A stretch of 64,000 nt of DNA from Gadus chalcogrammus (lineage: Eukaryota > Chordata > Actinopteri > Gadiformes > Gadidae), in NCBI RefSeq assembly GCF_026213295.1, contig NC_079431.1:18102466-18166465 (forward strand), written 5' to 3'. Made by a program: the position numbers and the translations under genes. A model generated the notes under the pieces. The model saw only the letters and a list, made by a program, of their open reading frames with translations, did not search any database and was not told the DNA's origin. This document shows, one piece after another, positions 1-27,367 of this stretch (positions are counted from its first letter, which is position 1; the number at the start of each line of letters is the position of its first letter).

Positions 1-829
1 GAAGGGAATCACATTACCCAGTGACCACAACATGTATCTGCAAGGATGGATCAGTAATTGGAAGTTTAGTTTGTATTTGTAACGCCCTTTATCACAGTAA
101 CAGCTTATTCCTCAATTGGTGTGGCAGTTTGCCTTTCTGCTTTTTTGTGTTTATCCTTGGTTGGTTCATTGTGCTTTTTTTTTCGTCCCTTATTTCCCCA
201 CCAGCTGTGATTTCGACAAGTCATCACAAGCCATTTGACAATCTACCCTCTAGTTACATACCACATGGTAGTTTCCGCCCAGATGTACGATAGATAGACC
301 AATCTACCTGCCTACCCAGTGGAGTGAACTAACTGATATGCAGCCCAGTGTTTCCCCCAGTACTGTGTTTTACAAGGCGGGGCCCTATTGTTGTTAAGGC
401 GGCTGCCTTAACAACAATAGGGCCCCGCCTTGACTACCAATGTATATAAAAAAAATATATATATATACCGGTATATATTTTTTAGTATTTTTTAATTATT
501 ATGCATTAACAAAGTAGAAAACTCTCGTAGGGAAAGAAAACATACTTCCATCAGGTGTAAAAAATAAAGATCAATAATGCATCAGTAATACTGTTACAAC
601 AAAGGTCGTGCCATATGGGTTTTTGAATGGAATTGAAACGGAGACTATCTATCTATATATCTGGGGGACATGCCCACATATGGTGTCACCTAGAGCTGGC
701 TTGTCATGGCTAATCAACATCAAACCTGAGAGTAAAAGAGTGGACCTTTAAGAGTATTGATCCCAAAACTGTAAGGTTTTGTGTCCACAACCACAGTGAC
801 TTCGATGTATGTTTGCTTTGAACCAGTAC
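1..829. other. Intronic DNA of the dynein gene, no exon seen
   Basis: No dynein exon or other gene is supported here. The stretch holds a perfect hairpin (373-432), an AT-rich run near 450-500 and a short copy near 285-330 of the dispersed repeat also found at 3524-3700 and 24340-24490 (landmark 'CTACCCAGTGGA' and its complement). The first 300 bases contain an open frame with no recognisable domain, which I treat as chance. Confidence 0.6.
373..432. repeat. Perfect 28-bp hairpin (inverted repeat, 4-nt loop)
   Basis: Arm 373-400 begins CAAGGCGGGGCCC and arm 405-432 is its exact reverse complement, separated by the loop GGCT. Such perfect short fold-backs are usually centres or relics of palindromic MITEs. 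No coding or RNA role is visible. Confidence 0.9.
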
Positions 830-3800
830 CTTGCAGCAGGTGTATCGGATCTGGTCAGACAGCTGCTGGTAGCGGATCACCTCTACCATGACTTCCTCGA
901 AGGAGTGCTGCTCGCGGAGGAACTGGCTAACCTCCTCCTGGGCCTGCATGGACACCAGCGCCGTGTACTTGTCGTACACACGTAAGTACTCCATGGGGGC
1001 AAGGCGCTCGGTTCGAAGGAACTTAAGCACAGCCTCCCGATGAGCCTCTAGGATCATCGGGAGAACCACCGGCTTCAGGACGCCTCCGGACTGGGGGTCC
1101 GGCTGGGGAGGGAAGGGAGAGGAAATGAGATGGGGAGAGTTGAAACAAGGAGATTTTCAGAGTTAGTCTGATAATAATAAGCAATGTTGGATGTGAAATC
1201 CGCCACACACCGTATTTATACTATATGTGTCTGGGAAGCCTACCCCTCACTCCGACGCAGACATTAAATACATCGCTGCTCACCCGGAGATTCGCTATCC
1301 ACATACACTGTAGCGCTTTATGATATGTTTCCATTAAGCCCTACCCTCGGATTGGTCTATTAAATACATTTCTGCAGAGACAGAGATTCACCATCAACAC
1401 ACACACAGAACGCCACCTCCTCCGCAGCGGACTACATTTGTAGACTACTTTCGCCAAGTAAAAACACTGCGAAAGTTTCAGACTGACATCCAATAAGGAC
1501 GAGGCTTCATTGTCCGATACATACCTACCTCTGTTGTGTTTTGTGATGTGCTGTTGTGTTTTGCACTTCAAGGGCCACTTTGCGATTTTGATGTTTTGTT
1601 TTCTGATTTGCTGTTGTGTTTTGCACTTCAGGGCCAGCGTAAGAGGGGATGAGAGGAGTGTGTTTCTCACCGTTTCTGAGAACAACTTGGTTTCGACTCG
1701 AGGTATCAGGCTGACAGAACCGAGCATCTTGTTGTAGACACCGAGTATGGCCACTTCAAAGTCGACAAACTCCGGCTGAAACTCAATGGTCTTGTCTGCC
1801 AGCATGAGACGCACAATGAAGCCTGGGTGTTTGTAGGCCGACAGCTGAGGAAGCAGAGTTTCACAACAAGCAGAGCTGTTATGGATCTAAAATATACATC
1901 CCATTGTATTACTGCAGTACTTCCAGATAGTTTTCCTTCAATGTAAAGCCCCTTTCACATCGGCACTTTCTGCAGTCTTACCCTGCAAAGTTACAAAAGA
2001 TTTCCTGCATTGGTTCATGTGTGAATTGGGAGCATGGACCGATACTAGAAAGAAATATGCACATGTTATTTGCAGAGAAAGACTAACTAATTCAGCTTAT
2101 TTTAGCTGCCAACAAATTGTTTTTTCAAGAATGTTTGGAAACTGGAAAGGTTCCAGATTAAGGAAGGTCATCTTAGTTTGTTGGGTTTTGAGCCACTGGC
2201 GTTCATAAGTCTTGCATATTACTGCCATCTGCTGGACAGTCCCTTTGTCCATATTCCGTCATTGCTATGCCATGCCGTGTAGGGCGCGAGATAAAAACTA
2301 GTGGTGCCTAAAACGTTATCCCATTAATTTACCGGGAACTATGTGTGAAAGGGGCTTTAAAGAGGTATGGTTTCTGCATTACACATTAGAACAATATATA
2401 TAAATATAATAATAATATAATAAATATATATAAATTGCCCGAAGTCCTTAGATTGTGCTCTTATGGTATTTCTTTAGTAAAAATAATAACCCTAACCCTT
2501 ACCAGCAAGAAAACACAAATACCTCGCATAATGTCAAAGTCAGACAAAAAGACGAGAAGATACGCTAACTGGACAGGGAGTTTTGAAGCTAAGGGTGTCT
2601 CTCGGTCAGTCTCTCACCGGGTCGCAGCTGATGAAGGAAGTATAGTCCGTCAAGGAGTCCAGCAACAGGCTCTGCAGTTGAGAGGTCATCAGAGCTGCCG
2701 CACAGTTGAAATACGACTGCCTGTTGGTGATGCTGTTGCTAGGCACCAGCTTGCGCGTGTACGCCTGGTGATAGTTGGTGTGTACCTCACCCAACCATCT
2801 GTGGGAGGGACCAAAGTCTTTTGACGCATGTCTCGCCATTGACAAACAATCTGTTTGTTTATTTCCACGGTGGTTATGGATGAACCCCAGGAGAGAGGGA
2901 GAACCTACTTAAACAGCGTGGCTTTGGCACTCTCCACCTGGAAGGCCACCATGGAATGGAATTCCGACAACAGCAAGGTATCCACCCTCTGGTGGAAGGC
3001 CACCACGTCCACCAGACGCAGATCCCTGAAGGGACACGGGGGCCTCAAAGTCACACTGAACAACCTAAACCTCAATGAGGGATTTGTGAGTGGGCACTGG
3101 GCAGTGTAGAAAAAAAGTTGAACTTCGTATGAAGAGACATTTATATTTGAAATGGATGAATGTGTGCATGTCAAGGGATGTAATCAATCATGGATATAAT
3201 GTAATCATCACAGATGTACTCCTTTTTTTTAGAAAACAGTGAAACATTGAAAGATACTGTTATGTTGCAAAATATTCAGTACAGGTTGCTATTCTTTGGC
3301 ATCCATGAAACCATGAAATAATTACTTTGTTTTTTGTTTTACAAAAAGTGTAAAATTCATAAATCGATGAACGTAAAGGTGGGATGGCTGGTGTGTGATG
3401 GCTGGTTTAGGCAGCCTCACCTGGTCCGAGTCAGACTGATTGGACACTGGGCCTAGAAGAGGCTTCACACCTGTTTTCCATTGAGAAATCGGTGTACACA
3501 GGTTGAAGGTCCCATGACATGCCAGCAGGTGTTAGTGTGATTAGCTGTTACAAGCCGTTTTTTAAATCTGCCCCTTATGACATCAAAAGTGGGCATGTCC
3601 ACCTAGATGTGTGACAAATAGATGAGTGACGTTTGCTACAGTCCACTGGGTAGGCTGGTAGACTGATCTATCCAGCACTAGGTGGACACGCCCATGCCCT
3701 GCATCGAGCACCATCTATTAGTGTCTGTAACCTTACAATAAACTGGTCTTCCAACACCACCACCAAGCATCCTTGTCTCGAGTTAAACCTCTTACCCACT

Positions 3801-6800
3801 GCACCATCCGTCAACGGATGACGGAAGGCGTGGCTGAAAACACATCGGCAAATCAAAAACACAACAGCATCACAGTTTAATCACTTTGAATGCGGCTCCG
3901 CCCCATTCAAAGTCAATGGGATCCTCCAACGAACGGATGCAGCGGGCAAGAGGTGTTAAAGTCAATAAGAGTGTGGCAGCCAACTAGATGGCGTGTGTAG
4001 CATGAGACTTTCTACAGTAAAGTTCATTCAAAACCTGTCTTAAAGAATTTACCTGATATTGTCAATACAGGTAAGGGATATTTACCTGTAAGATACATGC
4101 CATAGCTGGAGCACCTGCAGCATTGCAGGGTTGATGGCGTGTAGTTGTCGACTCATCTTCTTCCTCGCTTTGATAAATGACGTGCTCCACGGCTTTGGCC
4201 CAACTTCCAGACTGGAGATGGGAAATATAAGACATCTACTACAGTCCAGTGTACAATAACCATAAGCTTTATAATAAAATGTGAAGTTGTATTAATTTGA
4301 ACCAGATGACAAGTTGTTAGCACATTTGCTAATCAAGCATTTTGCCTCTTGTCTTGACATGTCAAATTGATAGGATTTACAGCAATACACTTTAAAAAGC
4401 CAGTGAGCCCTGTGTTTCAGATGGAATTTGAACACTGTGATTTGAAATAAATGAGTTTTAGGTAAGAGGGGGGCGTGTTATCCCTATGGTCACGCCCCCC
4501 ACCAACTTTAAGATTTTCATTTTTCAAGATAGTGTTTTAATAAGAAATGTTGTATAAGAAATTCGCCACACACCGTAGCGTTATACTATAGGTGTCCGGG
4601 AAGCCTAACCCTTACTTTGAGATGGACATTAAATAAATCGCTGCTCAGACGGAGCTAAACCATCCACACACACCTTGGCGTTATACTATGTATAAGTGTC
4701 CGAAAAGACCAATTTTCTTGCGGACACCGCAGTCAACCGCTGCCCGGAACGAGCTTCACACGTTAACACAAACTGCTCCGCCAGTGGCCCTTGGTTGTGA
4801 TGTCAGAATACCTCGGAAAAGGTTGTCTGATGTCATGATAAGAAAGCCACCACCTTCGCAGCAGCGTGGAACGTTCACAAAGTGTTTTGAGGAAAATTGC
4901 AATAATATAGAATTTAACCCATTTCTACTCTGAATTGGGGATTTATTTCAGTTACAGTGAACAATTATATAAGTCAAATTACCATCTAAAAAAATACAAA
5001 TATTTTTCGGGTTAAATGTCTCTTTAAGTGTTCCAAAGAGTGCACAAATATCAAATGTTCCCTCATACAATAAATATTGGAGGAGGAGTTTTTTTTGGAG
5101 TTCTAAATTTAAAGTCAGAATAAAGTCGGAAAACTGAGATTTAATCTGAATTCTGACTTTAATCTCAGAAGAAAAAATCGCATGTGGGCCTAATCCTCTT
5201 TCGTGGGAAAGACTTACTCAGCATAATGAGAGGGGCATTCCTTCACCTTGGCCTCATCTCCCTCTCTTGGGTGTTGCAGCACAAAGTCCACTGCAAAGAC
5301 AGATAATGGGTTTTATAGTAGTATAGTCCTTCTTCAACTAAATTCAAAATGGAAATAAAAACATCTGACAAATCTTGCCTTGCACCTATAAAAGATGGAT
5401 GAAAAGCAAAACTTTACTCTTTCAGTAGTTGTGTACATTAAGACATGCAATCAGTAACACCCAAACATACTGTATTTAAAATATTTGATGTAGTCCATGA
5501 TCTTAACAAAGAATAAGAAGACTGGTGTTTGATGATCGAAACCTGTACCATCTGAACTTGGGGGAAAGGGTAAGTCACATGCACAGTGGTCATGACCCCA
5601 AATCAAATGCAATGGAGTCAAACACGCGACTCTTGAGGTTGTGGGTGGCTTACCGATGGCTTTCTTCATGCTGAAGAGGTAGTCTTCTCTCATTTCCTCC
5701 GAGAGCTGCTCGATGGTCTGCAGCCGGCTCCTCAGGTGGGTGGGCACCAGGCCCAGAATGTTCTGGAGCCATGAGGCCTCCATGGGAGCCACATGGTCCG
5801 TGTCGATGCCACAGTGGATGTAGTGGTAGTATCTCTGACGGAACCACACAGCACACAATTAGGCTCTACCACAATTAGGCTCTACCATACAAACTGCCCT
5901 TACAAACTGCCCTGGCTAGATAGCTTTCTCGAATAGTGGTAAATGATGAAACCACAAATTGAGATACTGTGCTTACTTGCCTTCTTGCAGATTTAGAGAC
6001 TGAGGTGTGCAGTTAGAATTCTGAGCAAAGTATATGGATTAACACACCCTCCTAACCTTAACCTTTTGACTTACTGAAATGTTGCTATGGTCTCAGAGTT
6101 CAGAATAACCACACTGACTATTACACAGCCACTAACGTAGCACAGACCTGCGCACCTCATTCTCAAAGTATGTGAGCATTGGCGTCAATCAAAACTTGTG
6201 GACATGTTTGTTTTTGAGCACTATTGGAGAAAAATGCCTAGCCAGGTCAGTTTCCTATGGGAACTGCAAAACATTTGTTTGGAAAATAGGGTATATGTAT
6301 TAATAAAACTTCACGAGACACCACTAGAAGGGTTGAGTTTAACCAAAGTCATGGCTGATTTAAATCTAGACAGAGACAATGTCAACAATTATCTTGGGGT
6401 CTTAGCAAACTGGCCAAATCCTTTATCAAGATTTAACTTTTTTGTAATTTCTCTATTATTAATTGAATACCTTTTTCAATCAGTTACCTAGAGTTCGCTT
6501 TCGATAAAGGTGGTTGCTTAATCATTAAATGTGAACATGGGTGTGTTTCTTTGCAGTTTATGACCAAAACTAGGTGGGCATACATCTATTCGACCATGCA
6601 CAAACATGCTGTGTTGTTACTTAGCAGTAGCAAGCATAAGCATGGTCCTAGACCAATACTGTAACAGCTACTCCTGGAAACGGCAGTAAAAAGAACACTG
6701 ATGCCTGCTTAACAGACTGCCTTGAGAAAGGAAATCTAATAAAAATGTAATATTAAACATTGACTGTTCACAGCTCACCAGATTGTCCTTCTCAGATGCT

Positions 6801-9005
6801 GTAAGTGTGCCATATTTAGGGAGCTCACTGCTCTCCACTGCAGTCCTCCCAGTGTCAGTGTCTTGCTGCCTGAAAGAAAGATAGAGCGAATTGCACGCCA
6901 GTTTACTTTGTGTGCTTTTAACCAAACATGCTTTTAACCACATTCAAATATTTCACTGCCACAAGTAAATTAAGGTAAAAATATACTTTATTTACGTCAT
7001 TTTTTTATGGGATGAGAGCAGACTTAACTTTTACATAGTTCACACACATGAATCCACATTTATTCTATATGTTCTCCATTACTGGGGTTAATGTGGAGCC
7101 ACAGCATGTACTGAAAAGAGAGATAGAAGAAGAGAGCGACAATAACTCTAACATTGGCCTGTATTAATGTGAAAACCAGGAGCTCACAGGATGATGTGGA
7201 CCAGGTCCCGCCGGAAGTTCTCAGGGTCCTTGAGACGACGTTTCCAGGAGCTCCCTTGCCGTTTCGAGGACTCTGAGCCATGGCCTGCCTTTCTTTTACC
7301 GGGACGCCCTAAGCCTCCTCCAAGAGCCTTACTACTCCGGCCACCTGGCCCTCCAACTGCCAGATCCCCTAAAAGATAGTATACTTTAATATTACCAACA
7401 CAATACTAAACTAGTATTGTAGTAATAATGTTTAATATACTATATGAAAGGGGGCATTAGTAGTACAAATACCCCCTGACATATAATATACTTTAATATT
7501 ACAAATACAAAACTAAACTACTAATGCCTCGCAAAACTGAAGCCCTTTCTGTCCTTCTCTGATCTTGAAACTCTTATACATGCTTTCATTACATCTAGAC
7601 TTGATGATTGTAACTCATTATTTTCAGGCCTGACCCACTCCACTCTCAACAGACTTTAGCTAGTTCAAAATGCAGCAGCTGGATTAAGTGGCACCAAGAA
7701 ACGTGGGCATATAACTCCTGTCTTGGCTAAACTGCACTGGTAAATTTCTAAATTTAATTTTTTGTTTTCAAAGTCCTCAATGGTTTGGCACCCAGGTTTA
7801 TAGGTGACATATAAATTCTGTACAGCGCTCCAAGGTCACTTAGGTCTTCAACACAGAATCTTCTCTGTATCCCCAATACATGCCTTAAAATCAAGGGTGA
7901 TAGGGCCTTCTCTGTTGTTGCCCCCAAACTCTGGAATGCCTTACCTTTATATATTAAGTCCTCTCCCAGCATTGACCGCTTTAAGTCCAACTTAAAGACT
8001 TTTATTTTCTCCCAAGCTTTCAATCTACCATATTTTTTTCCTTTCTCCTCCCTGATGTTCCCATGATATATAATTATTTTTGTTGTACTAATATCATTGT
8101 TTTTGTTTGTTTGTTGAGCACTTTGGGTCAACCGTGTTGTTCTTTTAAACGTGCTATATAAATAAAGTTGACTTGACTTGATGCCGCCTAACATAAAGTC
8201 TACTTCAATATTACTTATACAATACAAACGACTAATACCCCTTGTCACTTATAGTATACTTAATATATGATTTCACAGCTTTTGCAATGCGCCCATTTAT
8301 ACAGTACAGTACACAGTGTATGTTAAGGTACACTCACTTCTTACTGCGGCTCCGAAGTCGTCTGACTCCCATCTGGCCGGAGAGCTGAGGCTGAAGTTCG
8401 GCCTTGTCTTTCTCTGCCATTGACTTCTACCGCTAGCCTATACATACACAAGGCTTGCTGTTGGTCAACAGTGCTACTTTTGCTTCTGTTCATATGTTTG
8501 TTTTATTAATTTAAGGATATACAGTATATATATATATATATGTATGCATGTATATATCTATGTATGTACGTATGTAGGTACGTGAAAGAAGAATGTGCCA
8601 TTTTTATTAAATGTGACAAATGTAGGATTTAATCATAATTTATGGCACACATTGTACATTGTTTTTTACAATATTGTAAAGCGCTTTGAGGGGCCGGTTA
8701 AGTGATGCATAAATAAAGTCAATTTACCATTTACCAAACACAAACACAGAGGAGTTAATATTGTGTGTCTGTAACGTTAAGTCACAGGCTACTGACAGCA
8801 TTGATTGACTGTGGGTCATTCATACCTGTGGGAGTTGGTCCATGTCCCGGGTGTGTGTTGGACTCTGGAGCGTCTTCTCATCATGTGAAGACCCGTTCTA
8901 TAAATGTAACGATAGGTTAGTAGTGGATACGTCCAGTTTAACAACTGTTTTTTTATAAAACAGGTGTTCCGAGGCGGTGAGTTACCAACTCACCTTGGAG
9001 TCCAT
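830..9005 (-). CDS. dnah7: Axonemal dynein heavy chain, DNAH7-like, N-terminal exons (partial)
   Basis: This is the 5' part of a giant ciliary inner-arm dynein motor gene. I read 12 coding exons, all in phase: 9005-8994, 8897-8826, 8426-8345, 7368-7188, 6869-6779, 5834-5654, 5290-5218, 4211-4086, 3025-2909, 2798-2618, 1844-1671 and 1102-830 (521 residues). The gene then runs off the left edge, so the stem and AAA motor are not in the window. Residues follow the DNAH7 tail closely: 'YYHYIHCGIDTDHVAPME', 'EEMREDYLFSMKKAI', 'VDFVLQHPRE', 'KPWSTSFIKARKKM', 'ESAKATLFK', 'YFNCAAALMTSQLQ', 'HPGFIVRL', 'IPRVETKLFSE' and 'DQIRYTCCK'. The start is the MDSK codon with a GTGAGT donor. The first ~110 residues are basic and poorly conserved. 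Tandem X-boxes upstream fit ciliary expression. DNAH7 fits better than DNAH3 or DNAH12 by memory of the human proteins. The subfamily is firm and the exact paralogue less so. Confidence 0.85.
1160..1335. repeat. Dispersed repeat, copy 1 of a pair (with 4545-4700)
   Basis: Both copies share 'CGCCACACACCGTA', 'GGGAAGCCTA', 'GACATTAAATA' and 'ATCGCTGCTCA' in the same order and orientation. They lie in two different introns of the dynein gene. A shorter echo follows at 1340-1400. No coding content. Confidence 0.7.
1946..2357. mobile_element. MITE with 14-15-bp terminal inverted repeats
   Basis: The left end AAAGCCCCTTTCACA (1945-1959) is the exact complement of the right end TGTGAAAGGGGCTTT (2344-2358). 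The flanks are compatible with a TA target duplication (1944-1945 and 2358-2359). The interior has no transposase. A TA target would suggest a Tc1/mariner-type non-autonomous element, but two bases are weak evidence. Confidence 0.75.
3524..3700. repeat. Dispersed repeat (copy also at 24340-24490)
   Basis: The shared order of 'AGTGTGATTAGC', 'ACAAGCCGTTT', 'GTGTCCACCTAGAT' or close variants, 'GATAGATGAG' and 'CCACTGGGTAGGC' shows an interspersed repeat of about 150 bp. One copy sits in a dynein intron and one in an esyt3 intron. A partial copy lies near 290-330. Family not identified. Confidence 0.7.
3895..3965 (+). repeat. Fragment related to the Harbinger-like MITE at 35.4 kb
   Basis: 'CATTCAAAGTCAATGGGATC' followed by 'AACGGATGCAG', 'GGGCAAGAGGTG' and then TTA matches one end of the element at 35447-35844 and the copy at 49261-49488. 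Only this end is recognisable here. Confidence 0.6.
4545..4700. repeat. Dispersed repeat, copy 2 of a pair (with 1160-1335)
   Basis: See the entry at 1160-1335. Same orientation, moderately diverged, in a different dynein intron. The surrounding intron (4212-5217) holds no exon. Around 5090-5170 it contains alternating 'GACTTTAATCTCAG' type inverted motifs. Confidence 0.65.
7381..7530. repeat. AT-rich tandem units split by an L2 insertion
   Basis: Units containing 'TATACTTTAATATTAC', then 'AATAC...AAACTA' and 'ACTAATACCCC'-like words occur at about 7373-7460, 7480-7530 and 8190-8275. The third is separated from the others by the L2-like LINE, so the LINE probably inserted into this array. 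Confidence 0.55.
7535..8185 (+). mobile_element. Decayed L2-like LINE 3' end
   Basis: Broken frames on the plus strand give peptides typical of the C-terminal part of L2-clade LINE polymerase ORFs: 'LIHAFITSRLDDCNSLFSGL', 'LVQNAAAGLSGT', 'HITPVLAKLHW' and 'LKTFIFSQAF'. A 3' end with 'TGCTATATAAATAAAGTTGA' follows. Stops interrupt the frame, so it is inactive. It lies antisense in a dynein intron. Confidence 0.75.
8640..8735 (+). repeat. Short LINE/SINE 3' tail fragment
   Basis: 'GTAAAGCGCTTTGAGGGG' followed by 'GCATAAATAAAGTCAATTT' is the conserved tail type shared by teleost L2-like LINEs and their partner SINEs. No coding sequence remains. Confidence 0.5.
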
Positions 9006-9171
9006 GTTGGCGTGATTCAACAACAATCACAGAAACCCTATGTTCAACGTGTTTATGAACACCTAGATACCATGGTTCTCTTCTTTAAAAACCACCGTTC
9101 AATAGTTATTTCAGTTAATTCACGTTGCATCTAGCCGACGGAGTGTGCGCGCACGTCAAGTTGTTTAGTAT

Positions 9172-9224
9172 CCAATGAGTTGCTAAGTAACCTGGGCGTT
9201 GCTAAGCAACCAGGAAGTTGCTAA
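9172..9224. promoter_or_regulatory. Tandem RFX X-boxes plus CCAAT upstream of the dynein gene
   Basis: GTTGCTAAGTAAC (9179-9191) and GTTGCTAAGCAAC (9198-9210) both fit the X-box consensus for RFX factors. The second is a perfect palindrome. A half-site, GTTGCTAAT, follows at 9216-9224 and CCAAT lies at 9172-9176. They sit 174-205 bp upstream of the dynein ATG. X-boxes near the start are a known hallmark of cilia genes, so RFX (and FOXJ1) control is a reasonable inference. Confidence 0.75.
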
Positions 9225-11160
9225 TAGGTCCATGAAGTAACGGCATGCAACCGCTCTCATCGGAATTCCATTGAACAATATCTTCTGCCCGAACAAATGT
9301 GAAGCGCCAAATGTTTGGAGGCACGCAAACCGCTCACGTTGTATTAATTTATAAAGTGGCTTTAATGAAGCCACATAGTATTTAAGTACCACGTTAAAGT
9401 GTATGTAATTGCTGCTCGATGGGTGTTGTGGTTGAAATCCCAGCAACGATTTGGTCTCGAGCCAGCGACGTGATCCACTTACCGCAGTTTACCCATGTTG
9501 TCAGAATGATTGGCTCACAGATATTCAATTTACCAACAAATGTTTATTGAATCAATGTTTTTCATGTATTCACATGTTTTGACAACGAAACGATTGCCAA
9601 TTCAATACATGTAAACAATTGTGTAAGCCTTCAAAAAGGCAACCCTTAAATTATTCAATTCCACATAAAAGAAATACAAATCAACCACATTCACTTGTTG
9701 TGCATTGTTGTACAATTGATGTGTAAGTAAATCCATATAAAAAGTATTGCAGCACTCAATCATTAAAACAATATATATTCTGTTCCCTGGATTTATTTTA
9801 ATATTATAAACAAATGGAATAAAATGCATAAAGAAAAAAGCATGACTTATGTTTCTTATTGTTGAAAAACTCGAAAATAGTGAATGCGTGGATTTGTCTC
9901 TAGTGTCTCCTGTTTCACCGTGTTATTCACCCTGTTTCACAGCATCTGTTTGTCTTGGTAAAATAATGTTGAATATGAAAGTTAATGTAGTTAGTTAGTT
10001 AAGCTTTGTGCCACCTAGCCGTCCATGTTATAGGCCTATTGTAGTGTAGATAACATCGACCGCAGGCTACTACAATACTTTATTTAATTCGCCCATTCAT
10101 TCAGCCTTTGTTCACGGGAATCATTTCTATATTTAATTTGCATGAACTAGATTTAAGAACATAGTCGACCTCCTTAAGTAATGCTGTGGCTTTGTTTTCA
10201 TGTCATGAGATTAATTTCACATGAGTAACCAGATTTTTGTCTGTCTTTGCTTTATAGTTTTACCCTTTATACTCAATAAAACATAATTGGATGGACATGC
10301 CTACCAGACCTGTGTGCGAGGACAGAACAGCTATCACAATGTAACAAAATAAAAACAAATGCTAAACATCCGGGCAGCGAGTGCAATGTAACAGTAACCA
10401 GCTAAGGACACATGAATAAAATAATCAAATGAAAATGAAGAAACAGCATGAATAATTGCTGTTTCATCCCCCCACAACTGTTGTTCTGGACAACCTCTTC
10501 TCAAGTATTTCTTCATTCTGGTGTCTTATTGGGAGATCCAAACTCATTGTTGTTCGGTCGGTTGTTCGAGTGGACGGTTGTTTTGTTTTGTTGGTGAGTC
10601 CGTTTGGTGAATGGCAAGTTGGTTTGTTAGTTGGATTTCTTCAGCCCAGGTAGACTGAGCTCAAACCTTGAATTGAAAAGCAAAACAGGAGAAGGTGGAT
10701 GAATAATTAATACATAGAAACGAGCATTGTGATAATCTCAAAAGTTGCAATGCTTAATATTGAGCCCCTCCCAGATAGTAGGCTTGAGACTTTCAAAATA
10801 AAGAAATCCTCAAAGTGTTCTGCCCACTCTAACTGGCTGTTCAACTGTCTGACGCAATCCAGTGCAGATCGGCTGTGTGGGAGGAGTGAGTGGGAGGGGT
10901 TCTGGGATTGGCGATAGTATAATTCCTATCAACAAAGAGAGCGGTACGGACTGGCCAGCATTTGTAGAATATATCTGTTATTGGATATGAATATATTGAT
11001 AACATTATTGAAATCACAATCTACCAGGATTGACTAAAGATATGTCTAGGTTGTTTTAAGGAACAATCTTTTTACTTAATCATGGTTGATGAATAATAAA
11101 TAAACAACATTGACAAACAAGCCAAGGATATTGTCCTTCAAAAGCAAATGGTTAGGTTCC
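9225..11160. other. Intergenic DNA between esyt3 3' end and dynein 5' end
   Basis: Both neighbours are on the minus strand, so this is the esyt3 3' flank plus the dynein upstream region. No ORF has a recognisable domain. The stretch is AT-rich, without obvious terminal-repeat elements. At 10863-10933 a good minus-strand acceptor precedes a 32-codon open frame that could serve as an alternative last esyt3 exon (see findings). Confidence 0.5.
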
Positions 11161-26256
<15,096 letters not shown>

Positions 26257-26576
26257 GTCCCACTTGCAGTATATCCTCCTAAATGCTTTTTCTGTCCAAG
26301 TGCCTCTCGGTTAGGTTGCCTTGACTCGCCCTCGCATTCCAGATTTATCGACTATAATCCCTGCGTCCTCCAGATTGTTTCTTTCGGTTTTTATTCTACA
26401 GGTGAGGGATTTACCTTTTTGCCACTCGTCGATATTGTTGTCGTAGCTTGTCGGTGTATCGGCTGACGGGTCGCGATCCACCGGGATTTGTGATGGTTTG
26501 TTTATTCTGCCATTCAATGACTTCCGTGTTTGAGTGTCGACACAATAAACGCTCCCGAAACAGCCACACCTGAGCG

Positions 26577-26584
26577 TGACGTCA
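26577..26584. promoter_or_regulatory. Full CRE palindrome upstream of esyt3
   Basis: TGACGTCA, the complete CREB/ATF site, lies about 320 bp upstream of the esyt3 ATG, in a GC-richer region (26000-26600). It is a candidate promoter element. The transcription start is not visible. Confidence 0.45.
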
Positions 26585-26774
26585 TGATGGGTGTGGACTG
26601 GGAGAAGGAAGACAGGTCCCATCATGGCAGGCCTACTCATATGCCCAATCCCAAAGTGAGCCCTGAGGACTAAGGACTCACGGACTTAATTGATCTCAGG
26701 TGCTAGTTGAGTGAGTGCGTGAGGCCACATGGGCTCAGATAGGTATAGATGGGATTCGGACAGAACTTCAAGAG

Positions 26775-27090
26775 AGCACATGTTACCAGTGGCGGACTCA
26801 GGGGGGGTGCCTCCATGGTTGAAAATGTGCCCTCAAGAGTGGCGAATACGAGAGAATATGCCTTATTGGCTGCCCTTTACATGTGAAAAAAATGATTGGG
26901 TGCCCTCTGGGGCCCCTTCATACAATAAATGATGATGATGAGCCCTCTAGATAAGACAATTCGATAACGTGCCTGAGTGATGTCCTTACAGTGCCTCCAT
27001 GGTTGATGAAGTGCCTTCTAGAGTGGTGAATACGAGACAGTGCCTTATTGCCTTTACGTGTCAAAAAAATGAATGGGTGTGCCCTCTGGT
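26775..27090. repeat. Direct pair of ~100-bp repeat units
   Basis: Copies at about 26808-26915 and 26990-27090 share 'GTGCCTCCATGGTTGA', 'GAATACGAGA', 'GCCTTATTG' and 'GGGTG...GCCCTCTGG'. It resembles an interspersed element tail and has no coding content. Between esyt3 and this pair (26585-26775) I see nothing else. Confidence 0.6.
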
Positions 27091-27367
27091 GCAGAAAGGC
27101 AGAAATTCCTATATGGGCTGTTTCCCAATGTCAAGGAAGCATGGTCAACGGCCGCCCTTTTAAGGACGCTACGTCATAGAACGCCGACAAGTGTTCCAAT
27201 GTTGAGGACACTCGAAAGCCGCGCCATTTTTGCGTCCTTTGTTTTTGAGAGATTTTTCAAGGATGCATCGCTGCATCCTAGACGAGCCAAAACTACGCAC
27301 AATCCTCTGCGTTCACTGGGCGGGTTCTTGAAAATGGCAGAGCAGTACACGTTCAAATGAAGTGAAG

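Noticed and set aside
6130..6170. Possible dynein exon 'YFENEVRRSVL'
   Set aside because: Not needed: exon 6869-6779 joins 5834-5654 in phase and gives the expected protein sequence. No convincing splice sites.
7070..7113. Possible dynein exon 'YMLWLHINPSNGEHIE' with a TTTTCAG acceptor
   Set aside because: Exons 7368-7188 and 6869-6779 join in phase without it, and including it breaks the frame.
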